A DNA stretch of 64,000 bases from Eudorina sp. 2006-703-Eu-15 (GCA_003117195.1 BDSI01000124.1:254010-318009), one strand, 5' to 3'. Numbered from the stretch's first letter, positions 36,313-47,908 are shown. A program made the numbers and translations. Notes: generated by a model not told the origin, from the sequence alone.

Positions 36313-37959
36313 ATGCTGGCTTCTTCGTCGGCATGCCACAGCGCCAAACTGCTCCCCATCTCCTGCGCCGTAACCGCGCCGCCTGCTGAGACCTGCTGCC
36401 CGCTCCGCACCGCCGAGGCTGCGGTCAAGTACGCCGAGGCAGCTGCCAAGACCGCGAAGAGCTCCGCCGACTTGGCCGCCAAGGCCGTCCGGGAGGTGGT
36501 GGTGGCCGCCAGCAACGCGCAAGCTGCCGCCGAAGAGGTCACTGCGGTCCACATGGCCAAGACCGCCCGACAGCAGCTGCCCGACAGCCGAACGCTCTTC
36601 ACGTCCAAAGGCCCTGCAGACGCCTCCGCCGATAACGCCCGCGACCAAGACTGCCCCATGGCAACCGCTGTTGATGGGGCCAAGCAGGGCGTCGCCAAGG
36701 CCCGTCTGGCCCTTCTGCAGGCACGGGATGACGTCGACGGCGCATGCGCAGCCGCCCAGGAGGCACACGAGCAGGTCCAGCGGGCGGCGGCTCTCTCAGC
36801 CACATCGTCCGCGGCGACCTCCGGAGGTGTGCCGGAGGGCCCCGTGAAGGAGCTGCGGGCGCGGAGTGACAAGGTGCGGGCGGCCGCTCAGACGGCGAGG
36901 TCAGATGTGGAGGCCGTGGAGGAATGGCTGCGGCTGGTGGCGCAAGTGGAGGAGACGGCGGTCGCATGGGGTGAGCAGGCGCCGCCGCAACTGCCGTACA
37001 AGTCCCCCGGCTCAGTCGCCGACGATGATTTGGCAGCATGGGGACATGCCTCCGACGCCGAGGCGCTGGGCGAGAAGGCCGCCGTACAGGCCGACGCTGC
37101 CATCACAGCTTCAGTCGCGGCGGCAGTAACCCAACCTTGCAGTTTTACTGCTACCGCTGCTGCTGTACAAGCCACGGACCCGCAGTTGGAGGCTGTCGCG
37201 GCCGCTCTGGAGGAGGCGACTGCGGACGCCACGACACGGGCTGCGGCGGCCGCAGGGCGCCTGGAGGCGGCTGTCGCGGCGGCGGAGGCGGCCTATTTGG
37301 ACGCGGCGGACGGGGCGGAGGCGGCGGCAAGGAGGCAGCAAGCCGTGGCAGCCACTGCTGAAGCTGGAAATGCCAAAGCCATGGCGGCCGCTGAGGCGAT
37401 AGTGAGGCGGCTGGAGGCGGCAGCTGCCACGGCGGAAGCGGCGTACGTGGCGGCGCTGGCGCGGACTGAGGCGTTTGCCCTGCGGCAAGGCGCCGCGGCG
37501 ACTGCGGTGGAGGCGGCGGGCGACAGTGCCCTCCTGCAGGCCGCCGCGGCTGTGAAGCGGCTGGAGGCGGCTGCTGCGGCAGCGGAGGCTGTACATCTGC
37601 AGGCCGTGGAACGAGCTGAGGCGGTGGCGAAGCGGCAGGAGGAGGCTGCCGCAGCCGTGGAGGCGGCCAACGTCAAGGCCCTGGCGAAGGCTGAGGCGGC
37701 TGTCAAACGGCTGGAGGAGGCGGCGGCCGCTGCGGAGGTGGCCAGCCATGATGCGGTGCGCCGTGTGCTGGAGGCCGCTGCCCGGGCCGAAGCGGAGGCT
37801 AGGTCGGCCGTGGTGGCTAACGCCGAGGCGGCCGCACGGTCGGAGCAGGCGGCGGAGAGGGCTGACCAGGCCGCGGGGCGGGTTGAAAAGTCGCTGGCCA
37901 AGAGGGTCGGCTGGTTGCGCAAGGTCTTGGGCCGCCAGTCGCCGCGGGTTCAGCCGTGA
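36313..37959 (+). CDS. Ala-rich helical protein with four 50-residue repeats, copy 2
   Basis: The predicted product has 548 residues and is collinear with copy 1. The N-terminus, the ARDDVDGACAAAQEA segment, the four repeats (residues 315-514) and the GWLRKVLGRQ tail are almost identical to the other copies. It lacks the segment around QAAGAETT found in copies 1 and 3. Its linker differs (SVAAAVTQPCSF; PTGE replaced by a short PQLEA). All length differences are multiples of three, so the frame is kept. The acceptor-like TTCCTGCCAG precedes the ATG here too. The site matching the copy-1 TGTAA is TGCAA, so its 3' end signal must differ. Function unknown. Confidence 0.75.
   Translation: MLASSSACHSAKLLPISCAVTAPPAETCCPLRTAEAAVKYAEAAAKTAKSSADLAAKAVREVVVAASNAQAAAEEVTAVHMAKTARQQLPDSRTLFTSKGPADASADNARDQDCPMATAVDGAKQGVAKARLALLQARDDVDGACAAAQEAHEQVQRAAALSATSSAATSGGVPEGPVKELRARSDKVRAAAQTARSDVEAVEEWLRLVAQVEETAVAWGEQAPPQLPYKSPGSVADDDLAAWGHASDAEALGEKAAVQADAAITASVAAAVTQPCSFTATAAAVQATDPQLEAVAAALEEATADATTRAAAAAGRLEAAVAAAEAAYLDAADGAEAAARRQQAVAATAEAGNAKAMAAAEAIVRRLEAAAATAEAAYVAALARTEAFALRQGAAATAVEAAGDSALLQAAAAVKRLEAAAAAAEAVHLQAVERAEAVAKRQEEAAAAVEAANVKALAKAEAAVKRLEEAAAAAEVASHDAVRRVLEAAARAEAEARSAVVANAEAAARSEQAAERADQAAGRVEKSLAKRVGWLRKVLGRQSPRVQP
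37255..37854 (+). repeat. Four 150-bp coding repeats in copy 2
   Basis: Repeats start at 37255, 37405, 37555 and 37705, with the same 150-base period and boundaries as in copies 1 and 3. Confidence 0.9.
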
Positions 37960-38478
37960 ACCAACCTGGCTGGTCGATTGATGTGTCGACACGCCCTGCC
38001 TGCAAGGCTTGTATGGGGCATGGATTGGCAACGCTTTGAGTGACGGTGTACCGCGGGTGGTTGGTCCGTATTGGTCACCGTCTGGCTCGTGAGCTAATGT
38101 GTCGTACAGACGACCCCGATATATTGGGCTTCTTTGCGTTTCGTAGCTTTTTGCGTTTCTACCTCCCCTGGAGTCCCGACCAGCGAACCGTGCATTGCCG
38201 TGCATGCTTATTGGGTATAGATGATCAGCGGCCAATCCAGAACGTTTTTGGCTATGCGCATTTATCAAAAAGCAAGCTCTATTGATTGTTCCGCGCACGT
38301 GCTTAGTCCCGTACATAATCCCGTACATACTTCATTGATCTCCGCATTCGGGATCTGTAGGAGAGGCAACGGCCATGTTTGCCAGAGACTGTCCATCCAC
38401 CTCGCTGGCCTACGGTTGTCCTCTTCGATTTGCAGGACGTGTTAGTGAACGTTTCTTTATTTCCGTGACAGATGTATG

Positions 38479-38861
38479 ATCAGGTCAGGTGACATTACCG
38501 CGGTTAGGCGGTTTAAAGTCCTGAGTTCGAGTCCCAGGATGACCCCCGACATTGTTCGGGAGTATGGGATTATGGCTAGCTGCTGAGATGTGGAGTTGAG
38601 ATCACCGTTGATGGATTGAGATTCGCACGCTAGATCGGTGGCGATTGCTGAACCCTCTGTCTCTACGGATGTGCGGGTGAATGGATGAGGTGGGATCCTT
38701 AGTTGGCAGGATCAACCGCCTTGGACCCTCGGTTCGTATGGCGTAGGTTCGGTGTGATGATGGTTGAAGGTGTCCTATAGCATCATATAAAAACCGCGAC
38801 ATAAACCCGTAGACAGGGCCCGGAAGCCTATCCACACTGAAACGGTACTACTACTACTACT
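38479..38861 (+). mobile_element. tRNA-derived SINE-like insertion with 9-bp target duplication
   Basis: A 383-base insertion is flanked by AGATGTATG at 38470-38478 and again at 38862-38870. Units 1 and 3 are uninterrupted at the matching place (GTGACAG then a TGT-rich string, near 32983 and 44051), which serves as an empty site. Near the 5' end the sequence GAGTTCGAGTCCCAG resembles a tRNA T-arm and pol III B box. The 3' end is a TAC/CTA microsatellite tail. A tRNA-like head, no coding capacity, a simple-repeat tail and a target duplication are the hallmarks of a SINE mobilised by a LINE. Confidence 0.8.
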
Positions 38862-41351
38862 AGATGTATGTGTTCTCTTATTCGTTTGCGCCTGCGCCGT
38901 ACTTCGGCACGAGGTTCACGGGCAGGCTCGCTCTCCCCTGAGGTATCGGGGTGCACTTGCGTTTCGAATCCGACTTTCTGTTAACCCCCCCCCCCCCTGG
39001 TTGAAATCGGGCGGTCTACGTAGCAACCTTTGGGTGCTGCCCTGCTGCGGTTGGTCCGTATGCCTAGTTTGTACGGAGACGTCTCGTGAAAACCGCTCCA
39101 TGCAACGTACGAGTTTGAGCTTCTAGTGCAGCTAGCTTACGCTTTACGGCAGTAAATCCCTTGGCGTGCACGCAGCTGGATGCATGCCCAGTCGTGAAGT
39201 GCTGACGCCGCTCGTAGCCGACTGCGGGCGGTACCCTGACATACTGCGCCTCCAGGGCCAGGCTGCTGGGGTGGGAGTACGGCGGGAATGGTTGCTGTCA
39301 TGGTGCTATGGTGTGCTAGTTGCCGGTTGCGGATTTGAATGCGCTGAATGCTGAGAAGAGATCCCGGATATATAATGGTAACCGCGGTGATGGGTTGACA
39401 AGACACGAGCTTTGTGTCTTTGGTCGAACCATCACCGCCTCACCGTTGTGCAGTGAACCGCAGCATTACTCAGCACGATGTCCGGCCACTGGGTAGTGGG
39501 TACCCTATTTGATTCTTGAAGTTCAAAGCGGCATAGCAGACGTGCGACACCCTTCTGATCGCCTGTTGCGTCGCACCAGGTCGCAGCCTGCCATGCCATG
39601 ACCACGTGCCGCTACACCCGGGTGCTTCCAAACGCTCATTGTAATTTACTTCCGTTTACGCACAATATTGTTACAAACATGGGCTACAATTGACAGGACG
39701 TCAGACATCAGGCCGTGCGTCCGGCATGCGTCCGGCGGCCCGCCCTTAAGCCCCATGCTAGCTGTCGCAGACCCAGCTGCAGCAGCAGCAGATGCAGCTA
39801 TCTCCGGCGCCGTCCCCTTTCGGTGCCGCGTCAGGCGGCGGCGGCGGCGGCTTCACGGGTTTCCCAGCTCCGGACGCTGGCGTGCGAGGGACGGGTGGCG
39901 GCGTGCCGCGATCGGCGGCCTCGCCCGTTGCGTCTCCTGACACCACATCGGGTTTGCCGTGACGCGGTTGGCCCATCTGACGCTTAGATCCCCCAGTTCA
40001 GTTTCTAATCTTAACAATGCTCCAACCTTTACGAATGTGTGTGTGTGTGTGTTACATGGTTGGGGGTGCGTAACCCCATACCTGCACATACCCATACGAG
40101 CCGGAGGCCCAAGGGTAAACAAAACGCCCCAAAGCACTGGTTACGAAGGTAACTCTATATGGTATTGACTCTTCGCGTGTGCAACATGCACGTTCTGCTC
40201 CTCTTCGCTGTCAAACGTGACAGTTAGGTCGTAACAGCGCTTTCTTTCCCATTACGTCCAAGTAGTTACCTTCAGTAATGAAGCTCTTCTTTATGAATTT
40301 GTGTGCTACATCGCTGCCACACCCCGGAAATAGTGCGGAATTTGTGCTTTTCGACCTTGCAAATCCAAAAAATTTCTCGGCCGCGCTTATCTCATTGCCC
40401 ATATCAGCATAATAACTACCGCTGGATCTACCCATAATTTGCGCAATTTGCCCACACAACTGGAACGATGAATTCGTGGGAATCCATTTCAACTTGATAC
40501 TCTATCATCAATATCTATATATATAACACATTTCATATACTTTGTGTTTTTAGGTGAATTGTAGCGAGTGCATGGCGCTGGTGTGCCAGATAGATTAGCA
40601 GTCCTCTTCATTGACTGCTTGACGCCAAGCAACAACAGACATTACAAAATATTCCTTTCGACATATGCAATAGTAACTAAAGCCGGGCATGTTGGGAAGT
40701 CCTGTCGAAGCTCTAGTAACGGTTGGTTGCGTGCTTCCCGTCGACCGGCGTCAACCGTTCTGTCACCTTCACCTCTCGCGGCACCCGGCCTCCGGTCGCA
40801 GCTGCTATCCCGTGAATCGTACATAAAAGCAAGATATGATATACTTACATCATACTCACTGCAAAGACATGTAAGGTAAGCACTACTGCTCTACTGGTCA
40901 GCAGCGTGACTAACTCTCGCAAGCTTAAGCTGCGTTACTTTACGGTACCGCGAGCATTGCAAATAAAAACGTTTTCCATTATATTTTGCTGGCCGCGGGC
41001 TTCTGTAACACGCTGATTGTCATTTCATAACGGAGCGGCTCGACATCCCAATCATCTTCACGGCAACGGAGCGCCTCAACAACATGTGCCACGCAAACGT
41101 CTCAGATATATGTATGAATCATCTGGAGCAGGTGGGTTGCGGACGAGGCGGTGGTGGGCTGCCGACAATTTACCTTGAACCGCTCTGTCTTGAACAAGAA
41201 TGTGCCGTGAAGTGCCCGAAGGGATATCTAGCAATGCAGCATTCAACACAAGCAGTGCGCTTACCAGAGCTTGTTGTAGAATAGGAGTACTTGTTACAGG
41301 ATTATACCGTTTACAGAATTTTATTGTAGAGCCAGTGGCAATGGGTGTTAC

Positions 41352-41428
41352 TTGGCCCAAGAATATATAGGCAAGAAGGCCTTTTCGCCTTGGCCCAAGA
41401 ATATATAGGCAGGGAGGCCATTTCGCCT
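41352..41428 (+). repeat. 38-bp tandem duplication upstream of copy 3
   Basis: The unit begins TTGGCCCAAGAATATATAGG and ends in AGGCC-TTTCGCC. It occurs twice head to tail with a few substitutions. Each unit carries a short inverted repeat (AAGGCC/GGCCTT type). A related GGCCTTTCCGCCTTGG lies at 36062, before copy 2. Confidence 0.85.
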
Positions 41429-41711
41429 TAGTTGACAGGAGTTGACCATCTCAAGGTCAGGGTATTCGCTATCGGTGAATGTTTTGCACAAAGCTTGCCA
41501 CGAAGGGTTAAAACGTTTAGTGGAACAAATGTCACACCACTCCTGTTGTCCCGCCGTTTCACTACAGCGCATAGCCGGTGCGCAGTTGCTTTCCTTGCCG
41601 TACGTGTACGACGGACAAAACAATGCGCCGACTGCCGAACATGTCGACCATCGCGAATGACGTGTTTGTGCTTTCCGCCGTCATGCCCTCCCTTCTTGCC
41701 AGGTACAATCC

Positions 41712-43370
41712 ATGCTGGCTACTTTGTCGGCATGCCACAGTGCCAAACCGCGCGCCATCTCCTGCGCCGTAGCCCCGCGCCCCGCCGAGGCCTGCTGCCC
41801 CCTCCGCACCGCCGATGCTGCGGTCAAGTACGCCGAGGCGGCTGCCAAGACCGCGAAGAGCTCGGCCGACTTGGCCGCCAAGGCCGTCCGGGAGGTGGTG
41901 ATGGCCGCCACGAATGCCCAAGCTGCCGCCGAGGTTGTCACTGCTGTTCATCTGGCCGTGTCCACAACGGCCAAGACCGCCCGACAGCAGCTGCCCGACA
42001 AGCGAATGCCCTACACGTCCACAGGCCCTGCAGACGCCCCCGCCGATAACGCCCGCGATCAAGACTGCCAGGCGGCGGGGGCGGAAACCACCTTATCAGC
42101 AGCAGCCAAGGCGGCAACCGCTATTGATGGGGCCAAGCAGGGCGTCGCCAAGGCCCGTCTGGCCCTTCTGCAGGCACGGGATGACGTCGACGGCGCATGC
42201 GCAGCCGCCCAGGAGGCACACGAGCAGGTCCAGCGGGCGGCGGCTCTCTCAGCCACATCGTCCGCGGCGGCCTCCGGAGGTGTGCCGGAGGGCCCCGTGA
42301 AGGAGCTGCGGGCGCGGAGTGACAAGGTGCGGGCGGCCGCTCAGACGGCGAGGTCGGATGTGGAGGCCGTGGAGGAGTGGCTGCGGCTGGTGGCGCAGGT
42401 GGAGGACACGGCGGTCGCATGGGGTGAGCAGGCGACACCACAGCGCTCGGCGGCGGGCGAAACGGCAGCAGTCCACGCCACCACCACCACTACTATCACC
42501 ACAGCAGCACTAGCGGAGGCGGGCATCCAGACGGACAGTTTCAAAGCCGCCTCTCCTCAAGCCGCGGACCCGACCGGGGAACCTGCCACCAAGCGGTTGG
42601 AGGCTGCTGCGGCCGCTCTGGAGGAGGCGACTGCGGACGTCACGACACGGGCTGCGGCGGCCGCTGGGCGCCTGGAGGCGGCTGTCGCGGCGGCGGAGGC
42701 GGCCTATTTGGACGCGGCGGACGGGGCGGAGGCGGCGGCAAGGAGGCAGCAAGCCGTGGCAGCCACTGCTGAAGCTGGCAATGTCAAAGCCATGGCGGCC
42801 GCTGAGGCGATGGTGAGGCGGCTGGAGGCGGCAGCTGTCACGGCGGAGGCGGCGTACGTGGCGTCCGTGGCGCGGTCTGAGGTGTTTGCGCGGCGGCAAG
42901 GAGCGGCGTTGGCTGTGGTGGAGGCGGCGGGCGACAGCACCCTCCTGCAGGCCGCCGCGGCTGTGAAGCGGCTGGAGGCGGCTGCTGCGGCGGCGGAGGC
43001 AGTACATCTGCAGGCCGTGGAACGAGCTGAGGCTGTGGCGAAGCGGCAGGAGGAGGCTGCCGCAGCCGTGGAGGCGGCCAACGTCAAGGCCCTGGCGAAG
43101 GCTGAGGCGGCTGTCAAACGGCTGGAGAAGGCGGCGGCCGCTGCGGAGGTGGCCAGCCATGATGCGGTGCGCCGTGTGCTGGAGGCCGCTGCTCGGGCAG
43201 AAGCGGCGGCTAGGTCGGTCGTGATGGCCAACGCCGAGGCGGCCGCACGGTCGGAGCGGGCGGCGGAGAGGGCTGACCAGGCCGCGGGGCGGGTTGAAAA
43301 GTCGCTGGCCAAGAGGGTCGGCTGGTTGCGCAAGGTCTTGGGCCGCCAGTCGCCGCGGGTTCAGCCGTGA
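41712..43370 (+). CDS. Ala-rich helical protein with four 50-residue repeats, copy 3
   Basis: The predicted product has 552 residues and is collinear with copies 1 and 2. It carries a short extra segment, LAVSTTAKTA, near residue 80. Its linker is distinct and Thr-rich (HATTTTTITTAALAEAG) where the others have a PPQLPYKSPGS segment. The four repeats are residues 319-518 and the tail GWLRKVLGRQ is conserved. The ATG context, the upstream in-frame TGA and the acceptor-like sequence (TTCTTGCCAG) match copy 1. Downstream homology to the other units continues to about 44140. Function unknown. Confidence 0.75.
   Translation: MLATLSACHSAKPRAISCAVAPRPAEACCPLRTADAAVKYAEAAAKTAKSSADLAAKAVREVVMAATNAQAAAEVVTAVHLAVSTTAKTARQQLPDKRMPYTSTGPADAPADNARDQDCQAAGAETTLSAAAKAATAIDGAKQGVAKARLALLQARDDVDGACAAAQEAHEQVQRAAALSATSSAAASGGVPEGPVKELRARSDKVRAAAQTARSDVEAVEEWLRLVAQVEDTAVAWGEQATPQRSAAGETAAVHATTTTTITTAALAEAGIQTDSFKAASPQAADPTGEPATKRLEAAAAALEEATADVTTRAAAAAGRLEAAVAAAEAAYLDAADGAEAAARRQQAVAATAEAGNVKAMAAAEAMVRRLEAAAVTAEAAYVASVARSEVFARRQGAALAVVEAAGDSTLLQAAAAVKRLEAAAAAAEAVHLQAVERAEAVAKRQEEAAAAVEAANVKALAKAEAAVKRLEKAAAAAEVASHDAVRRVLEAAARAEAAARSVVMANAEAAARSERAAERADQAAGRVEKSLAKRVGWLRKVLGRQSPRVQP
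42666..43265 (+). repeat. Four 150-bp coding repeats in copy 3
   Basis: Repeats start at 42666, 42816, 42966 and 43116. Repeat 2 of this copy has the most substitutions relative to copies 1 and 2 (FARRQGAALAVVEAAG instead of FALRQGAAATAVEAAG). Confidence 0.9.
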
Positions 43371-44140
43371 ACCAACCTGACTGGTCGATTGATGTGTCTG
43401 CACACCCTGCAAGGCTTGCATAGGGCATGGATTGCCAGCATTTGCGTGATCGCCTAGCGCAGCTTGTTTGGCTGTGTTTGAGCTCATCCGAGAACACCGC
43501 CTGGCTTTCGCTTTTGAGCTGATGCGTCTTACAGACGGCACCGATGTTAGGCTTACTGATTTTTCTTGTGTTATTTATTTTCTGTGTAATCTGTGTTCTT
43601 ACGTTGCTATCGTGAAGCGCGTTTCTACCTCCCCTGGAGTCCCGACCAGCGAGCCGTGCATGGCCGTGCATGATTTATTGGGCATAGATGATGCACGGTC
43701 TGAAATGATTTTGACGTTGCGCATTTATTTTCAAGCAAACCTTATTGATTCCGCCACGCGTGTACATAGCTCCGTACATAATCCCGTACGTACATACTTC
43801 ATCACCGCCGAAAGGATTCTACGGCCAGGATTTTAGAAGGAAACCCGCCGCACATACTTCATAGTCGTACGTGCCGCTGGCGCCGACTGCGCCGCGATCT
43901 CCGCATTCGGGATCGGGAGGCAACGGCCTTCCAACGAGCGACCAGGATTGCCATCGCCAGCGTCTCAGGGATTATTGCCCGTCCCCCTGGCTGGCCTCCG
44001 GTTGTCCTGGTTGAGTTGCAGGGCGTGGTAGTGAACGTTTCTTTATTTCCGTGACAGATGTCTGTGTTCTCTTATTCGTTTTGCGCCTGCGCCGTACTTT
44101 GGCACGAAGTTCACGGGCAGGCTCGCTGTCCCCCTGAGGT

Positions 44141-47100
44141 ATTGGAGGTCATGGGGTTTGTGAAAGTCGGATGGTCGCAATGCCGTTGACAAGCAAGTGT
44201 GCAGAGGATGTGTCTGTGACTGATGTTTTCTCTATTCCATTAATGTTGCGGGTGGTATGCGTCCCCCGCTTCGTAGATTGGGCTGCTGCCCCCGGGGCTG
44301 TAACGTGTGCAGCTAAGACGCAATGGCAATCTATCCATGGTCGGTATTCGTTTGTCCCGTTGCGTGATTGCTCTTGGCTTTCCGGCCTGGGAGCCCGCCC
44401 AGCCCCGCAGCAAATTCTTTTGTAAGGATCCTTCTCGGAAGAACACAGCTCCCTCGCTTGTATCTTATTTGCGGCAACCAGATTCTGCCAGCTGCCAGAC
44501 GCACGCACGCTCATGCACGTACGCGAGGTGCACGGTGTCATTGCTGTGCCGTGCTTTCGGCTCTGTCGGTCGTGTTCTGCTGGCAACTGGTGACAAGCTT
44601 GGCAAGACTGTGGCTCCGCTTGTAAGTCATGAGCGGATCACGCAGCGGACCCCAACAGGGACGATCGTTACCCACCCGAACATGGGCCCATCCGTGCCCA
44701 TCCAGGGCAGCTGTAGCGACTAACCCTGGCTGACGACAATTTCTTGGCGCCTTGCGCGGTATTGTGACTTCCGCTTACTACCTTCGGCACTTCTGGTATT
44801 CTCCGTTCACGGTGACCTAGCGCAGCAACTGTTAGGCCAGTTAGGCCGTTGCCGTGGTTGCCTGCCTGCCGTGACGTGCTGACGTCCGAGTTCCGACCAC
44901 CGTGATCGCCTGGGCGCTTACATTATGTTGGCCTTCTAACAACTGGTCTGATGATATTGGAGGCAATCCGTAGCTGATGGAGCAGGCCGAACGAGTAGCA
45001 GGCTTCCGCATCGGCGAATCGATGGGGCATCGTGATTGCTCGGCTGAGGGAAAGCCTTCGATAACGATATCAGTTAGAACGAAAAATGATATGCCGTTTG
45101 GATTCCTGTCAACGACTTGGTGTAGGTTCAGTTCCAAGCACCTGTCGTCGAGAGCTCACCCAGTCGACGTACGTCCACAAATGGTGTGGAAGATGCACAT
45201 TTGTGGAAGAACCCCTACCGGCTAAGATGGTCGTCGACGGTGGTTAGGCTTGTAAAACGCACATGCGAATGCATTATGCACATATGCTATATGTCTGCAA
45301 ATAGACCGAAATGAGATAACCATGTTGGTGAGTATTCCCTTGAATAGCTTCGTCGTACGCGTTCGGGTGAGAAGTTTCTATCCGAGCGTTCTAGTAGGGT
45401 CGACGTAAGGTCCTGAAAGTTTGTGATTGTTCCAGTTTGACTTGGGAAGGTTATAGTAGGCGCCTGATCTAGATCGGCGATGTTTTTGTTGCTCCGAACC
45501 CGGTTCTGGAGCCGTCTTCGCCGATACCTTAGTATTCAACCCGGCCTTCCAAGTGCAATTCTTAAGCTTCCGTAAGTTGATCTGATAATAAGCTACTTAC
45601 TTCCGTTTCGTTTTACGAGAACACGCCCTATCTCCTCATATGCGTTTCCTGCCGCCCTTGACTCCGGTATCCGGGCAAGCGCCCGTGAATTTCTTACTCC
45701 GGCTATTACTCTGTTCAGATATCTCTGTGCATGTCAGGGTATTGCGTTGACGGCATCTCGACCCGAATCCGTACTGCGCTCTTGAAAGTTGCCCCGCAGC
45801 AACCGCTATCAACAGCAGCCGATCTAGTCTTGCAATATCCCTCGCTGCGTGGCAAAGCATCGGATACCAAAACTTCCGACTTAGCCATTAGCTCCGACCA
45901 GGTGCTTAGCCCAGTAAAGCTGTTAGGGTGTCTTCATACACTGATCCGGGCAGTAGTGTTGTCCTTAGCGGGAACTCGCGTAGCGCAAAAAAGTTGGTGG
46001 CTAGAATTTCGTGCAGTTCGCGCGTTTTGGCTACAGAGCATACGGTATCATGCGCTTCGTGTGCGTGGCACCAGGTGGCACCTCCTCGCCGGATCAGGTT
46101 GCAAAGGGGGCTGGCGGTTGAAGACGGACACACTGCCATTAACGATTGAAGAATGAATGAAGGAAGGTAGGAATATTCTTTACAGAGAGCGCGAGGCCGG
46201 GCCCTGAATGGAAGAGATCGCCGGTGCCTACTACCCGGACAGATCCCAACTAGCGGAGCTAGCTAGCCCAAACTAACGACACCGCGAAGAGGCTTGGGCA
46301 AGTACGTACGTGTGCAACCCCGCAACGCAACGCGGCGGACAGCGAGCAGCAATCAACTTGTTGCCGCATGATCGCTTCCGCGTTCGACAGTGTACGACAG
46401 CATGTGATGAACGAGCGAGTCAAGTCGTTTCAGGCTACAGCGGACTCCAATGTGTCATCACGGGCGACATGCATGCGTGTGACGGCCGAATCCTGCGGCA
46501 TACACTGGCGGCCTACATACATTTTGCGTCGCAATCGACGAGCCAGGAAGAACTACCCGGCGGGGTGGTCACTTGAAATTCAAGAAGGCCTGAGAAGCGC
46601 AGCGCCTATCGATCCCGAAACCCAACGAGCGAGAGATGGAGTGCAACCAAGCAAGCAATGCAGGCACCCCCGTGCCTCCAAGGCCGCAAGCCGAAGCGAG
46701 CCCATACTGGGTCTTATTACCGTACTGGGTCTGCATGTACGTACGACTTGGCACGGTATAAATGCCGTACAGCTGGTATGTGTGCACAGCGGACAGCGCC
46801 TTGCGGCGCCCGCCGAAGCCATTTTCGTACACGGTCTTGCAGTGCCGAAACTCTTGTAGGTGGGGTCCGTCCACAGCTGCTCGCCAGCCCGGGTGCCCTA
46901 CCGTGTCTACTTGATACAATGGCTTAAATGATAAATGCAATCTGGCGCGCTAAGATAAAATACATCCACTGGGGATGCGCGAAAATGAAACATTCGCCCT
47001 GGATGGACCCTGCGCGAAATAAAGCGCAAAAACCCGGTTTGATGCACACCCCCGTCGCCCGCCCCTTGTCCTGTGTTTCTGTCTTCTCCTGCGAGGTTGG

Positions 47101-47900
47101 TTGCCGTGTAGGCCTAATTCATCAAAGGACTGCACTATATAGTCATCCCGAAATGCATATGGTGGTAGTGAAAAACAAAAAAGTAACTAAGCCAAGCAGG
47201 TAGCCTTGGCGCGTCCGCCTGTGGCCTCGAGCAAAACGGCACATACATAATGCCTCAGACGGTCAGACCCCTGCACGGAACTGAATGTAAATGTGTCAAA
47301 AAACGCAATTCCAACCCATGGACAGAGTACGCCCCGCGCCGATGGCCAGGCTTGACGAGCGACGGCACTACCCAGGCGCCCGCTGGCAACCGTGCCCTTG
47401 CTTGCTCGTTCGCACGCTGCTTGGATGGCGCCGGCCCCCCTGTTGCTATGCGCCACACGCCCTCCCGCGAACCTGCGGCCCCGCTGCTAGGTGCTACGCC
47501 CCGTCAGCGATCTTGACCAAGGAACCATCTCCCTGCACCCACCTCTCTACGTCCTCCCACTGCTCCTAGGTGTCTGCCAGCCCACCGACCTTTCCCAGCC
47601 ATCCCTGCTGAGATTACGTACGTCACATCGCCGTCACACACTTTCAAGGGATGGAACCGGACGGCTGCCGTAGAAGCGTTAGGTAGGTGGACAGAATGTC
47701 GTCCTCGGCTGTAGCGCAAGGGCCCTGTGGCTGCTGTGCCAGTGGGGTCCCCCCGGATGGACCTCCGATTGGCGGTGGGCCGCCGCCGTACGTTGCTTGC
47801 ACTGCGGGTTACTTATGTGCCTCGCCGGGGCCTGCCGTCGATCGCCGCACGCGGCGCAGCACGCAGCAGGCCTGGCTGTCTTCAAGGACGGCCGCCGTCC
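44141..47900. other. AT-balanced region without a recognised gene
   Basis: Only short open frames are present on both strands, none with a recognisable motif or the codon bias of the confirmed exons. A run of GAATGAATGAA lies near 46150. It may contain decayed repeats of the accessory block, but I could not define boundaries. The final part probably includes the 3' region of the minus-strand gene at 48 kb. Confidence 0.35.
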
Positions 47901-47908
47901 CTACCCTA

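Larger units (their letters stand above)
29295..44140 (+). repeat. Tandem triplication of a roughly 5-kb unit
   Basis: Three units, about 29295-34750, 34750-39250 and 39250-44140, share landmarks in the same order. The first is a leading segment (TGGGAGTACGGCGGG at 29332 and 39270; weaker at 34756). Next comes a segment near 29870, 35430 and 40690 ending in ATCCCGTGAATCGTACA, then the Ala-rich gene (30679, 36313, 41712). Last is a trailing segment with AACGTTTCTTTA-TTCCGTGACAG (32962, 38440, 44033) and GGCACGA-GTTCA. Unit 1 has extra DNA at about 33160-33630 and 33720-34370. Unit 2 has a SINE-like insertion. Flanks are much more diverged than the genes. Confidence 0.85.

Noticed and set aside
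38479..38600. A tRNA gene
   Set aside because: A T-arm-like string is present, but no matching acceptor stem or anticodon arm could be laid out, and the sequence is part of a larger insertion with target duplication. A SINE head fits better.
29295..44140. LTR or LINE retrotransposon carrying the Ala-rich genes
   Set aside because: No reverse transcriptase, integrase, transposase or terminal repeats were found, and the units are in direct tandem, as expected from unequal crossing-over.
45731..46156. Plus-strand frame of 141 codons
   Set aside because: No recognisable motif, ordinary composition, and no support from neighbouring exons or codon bias.
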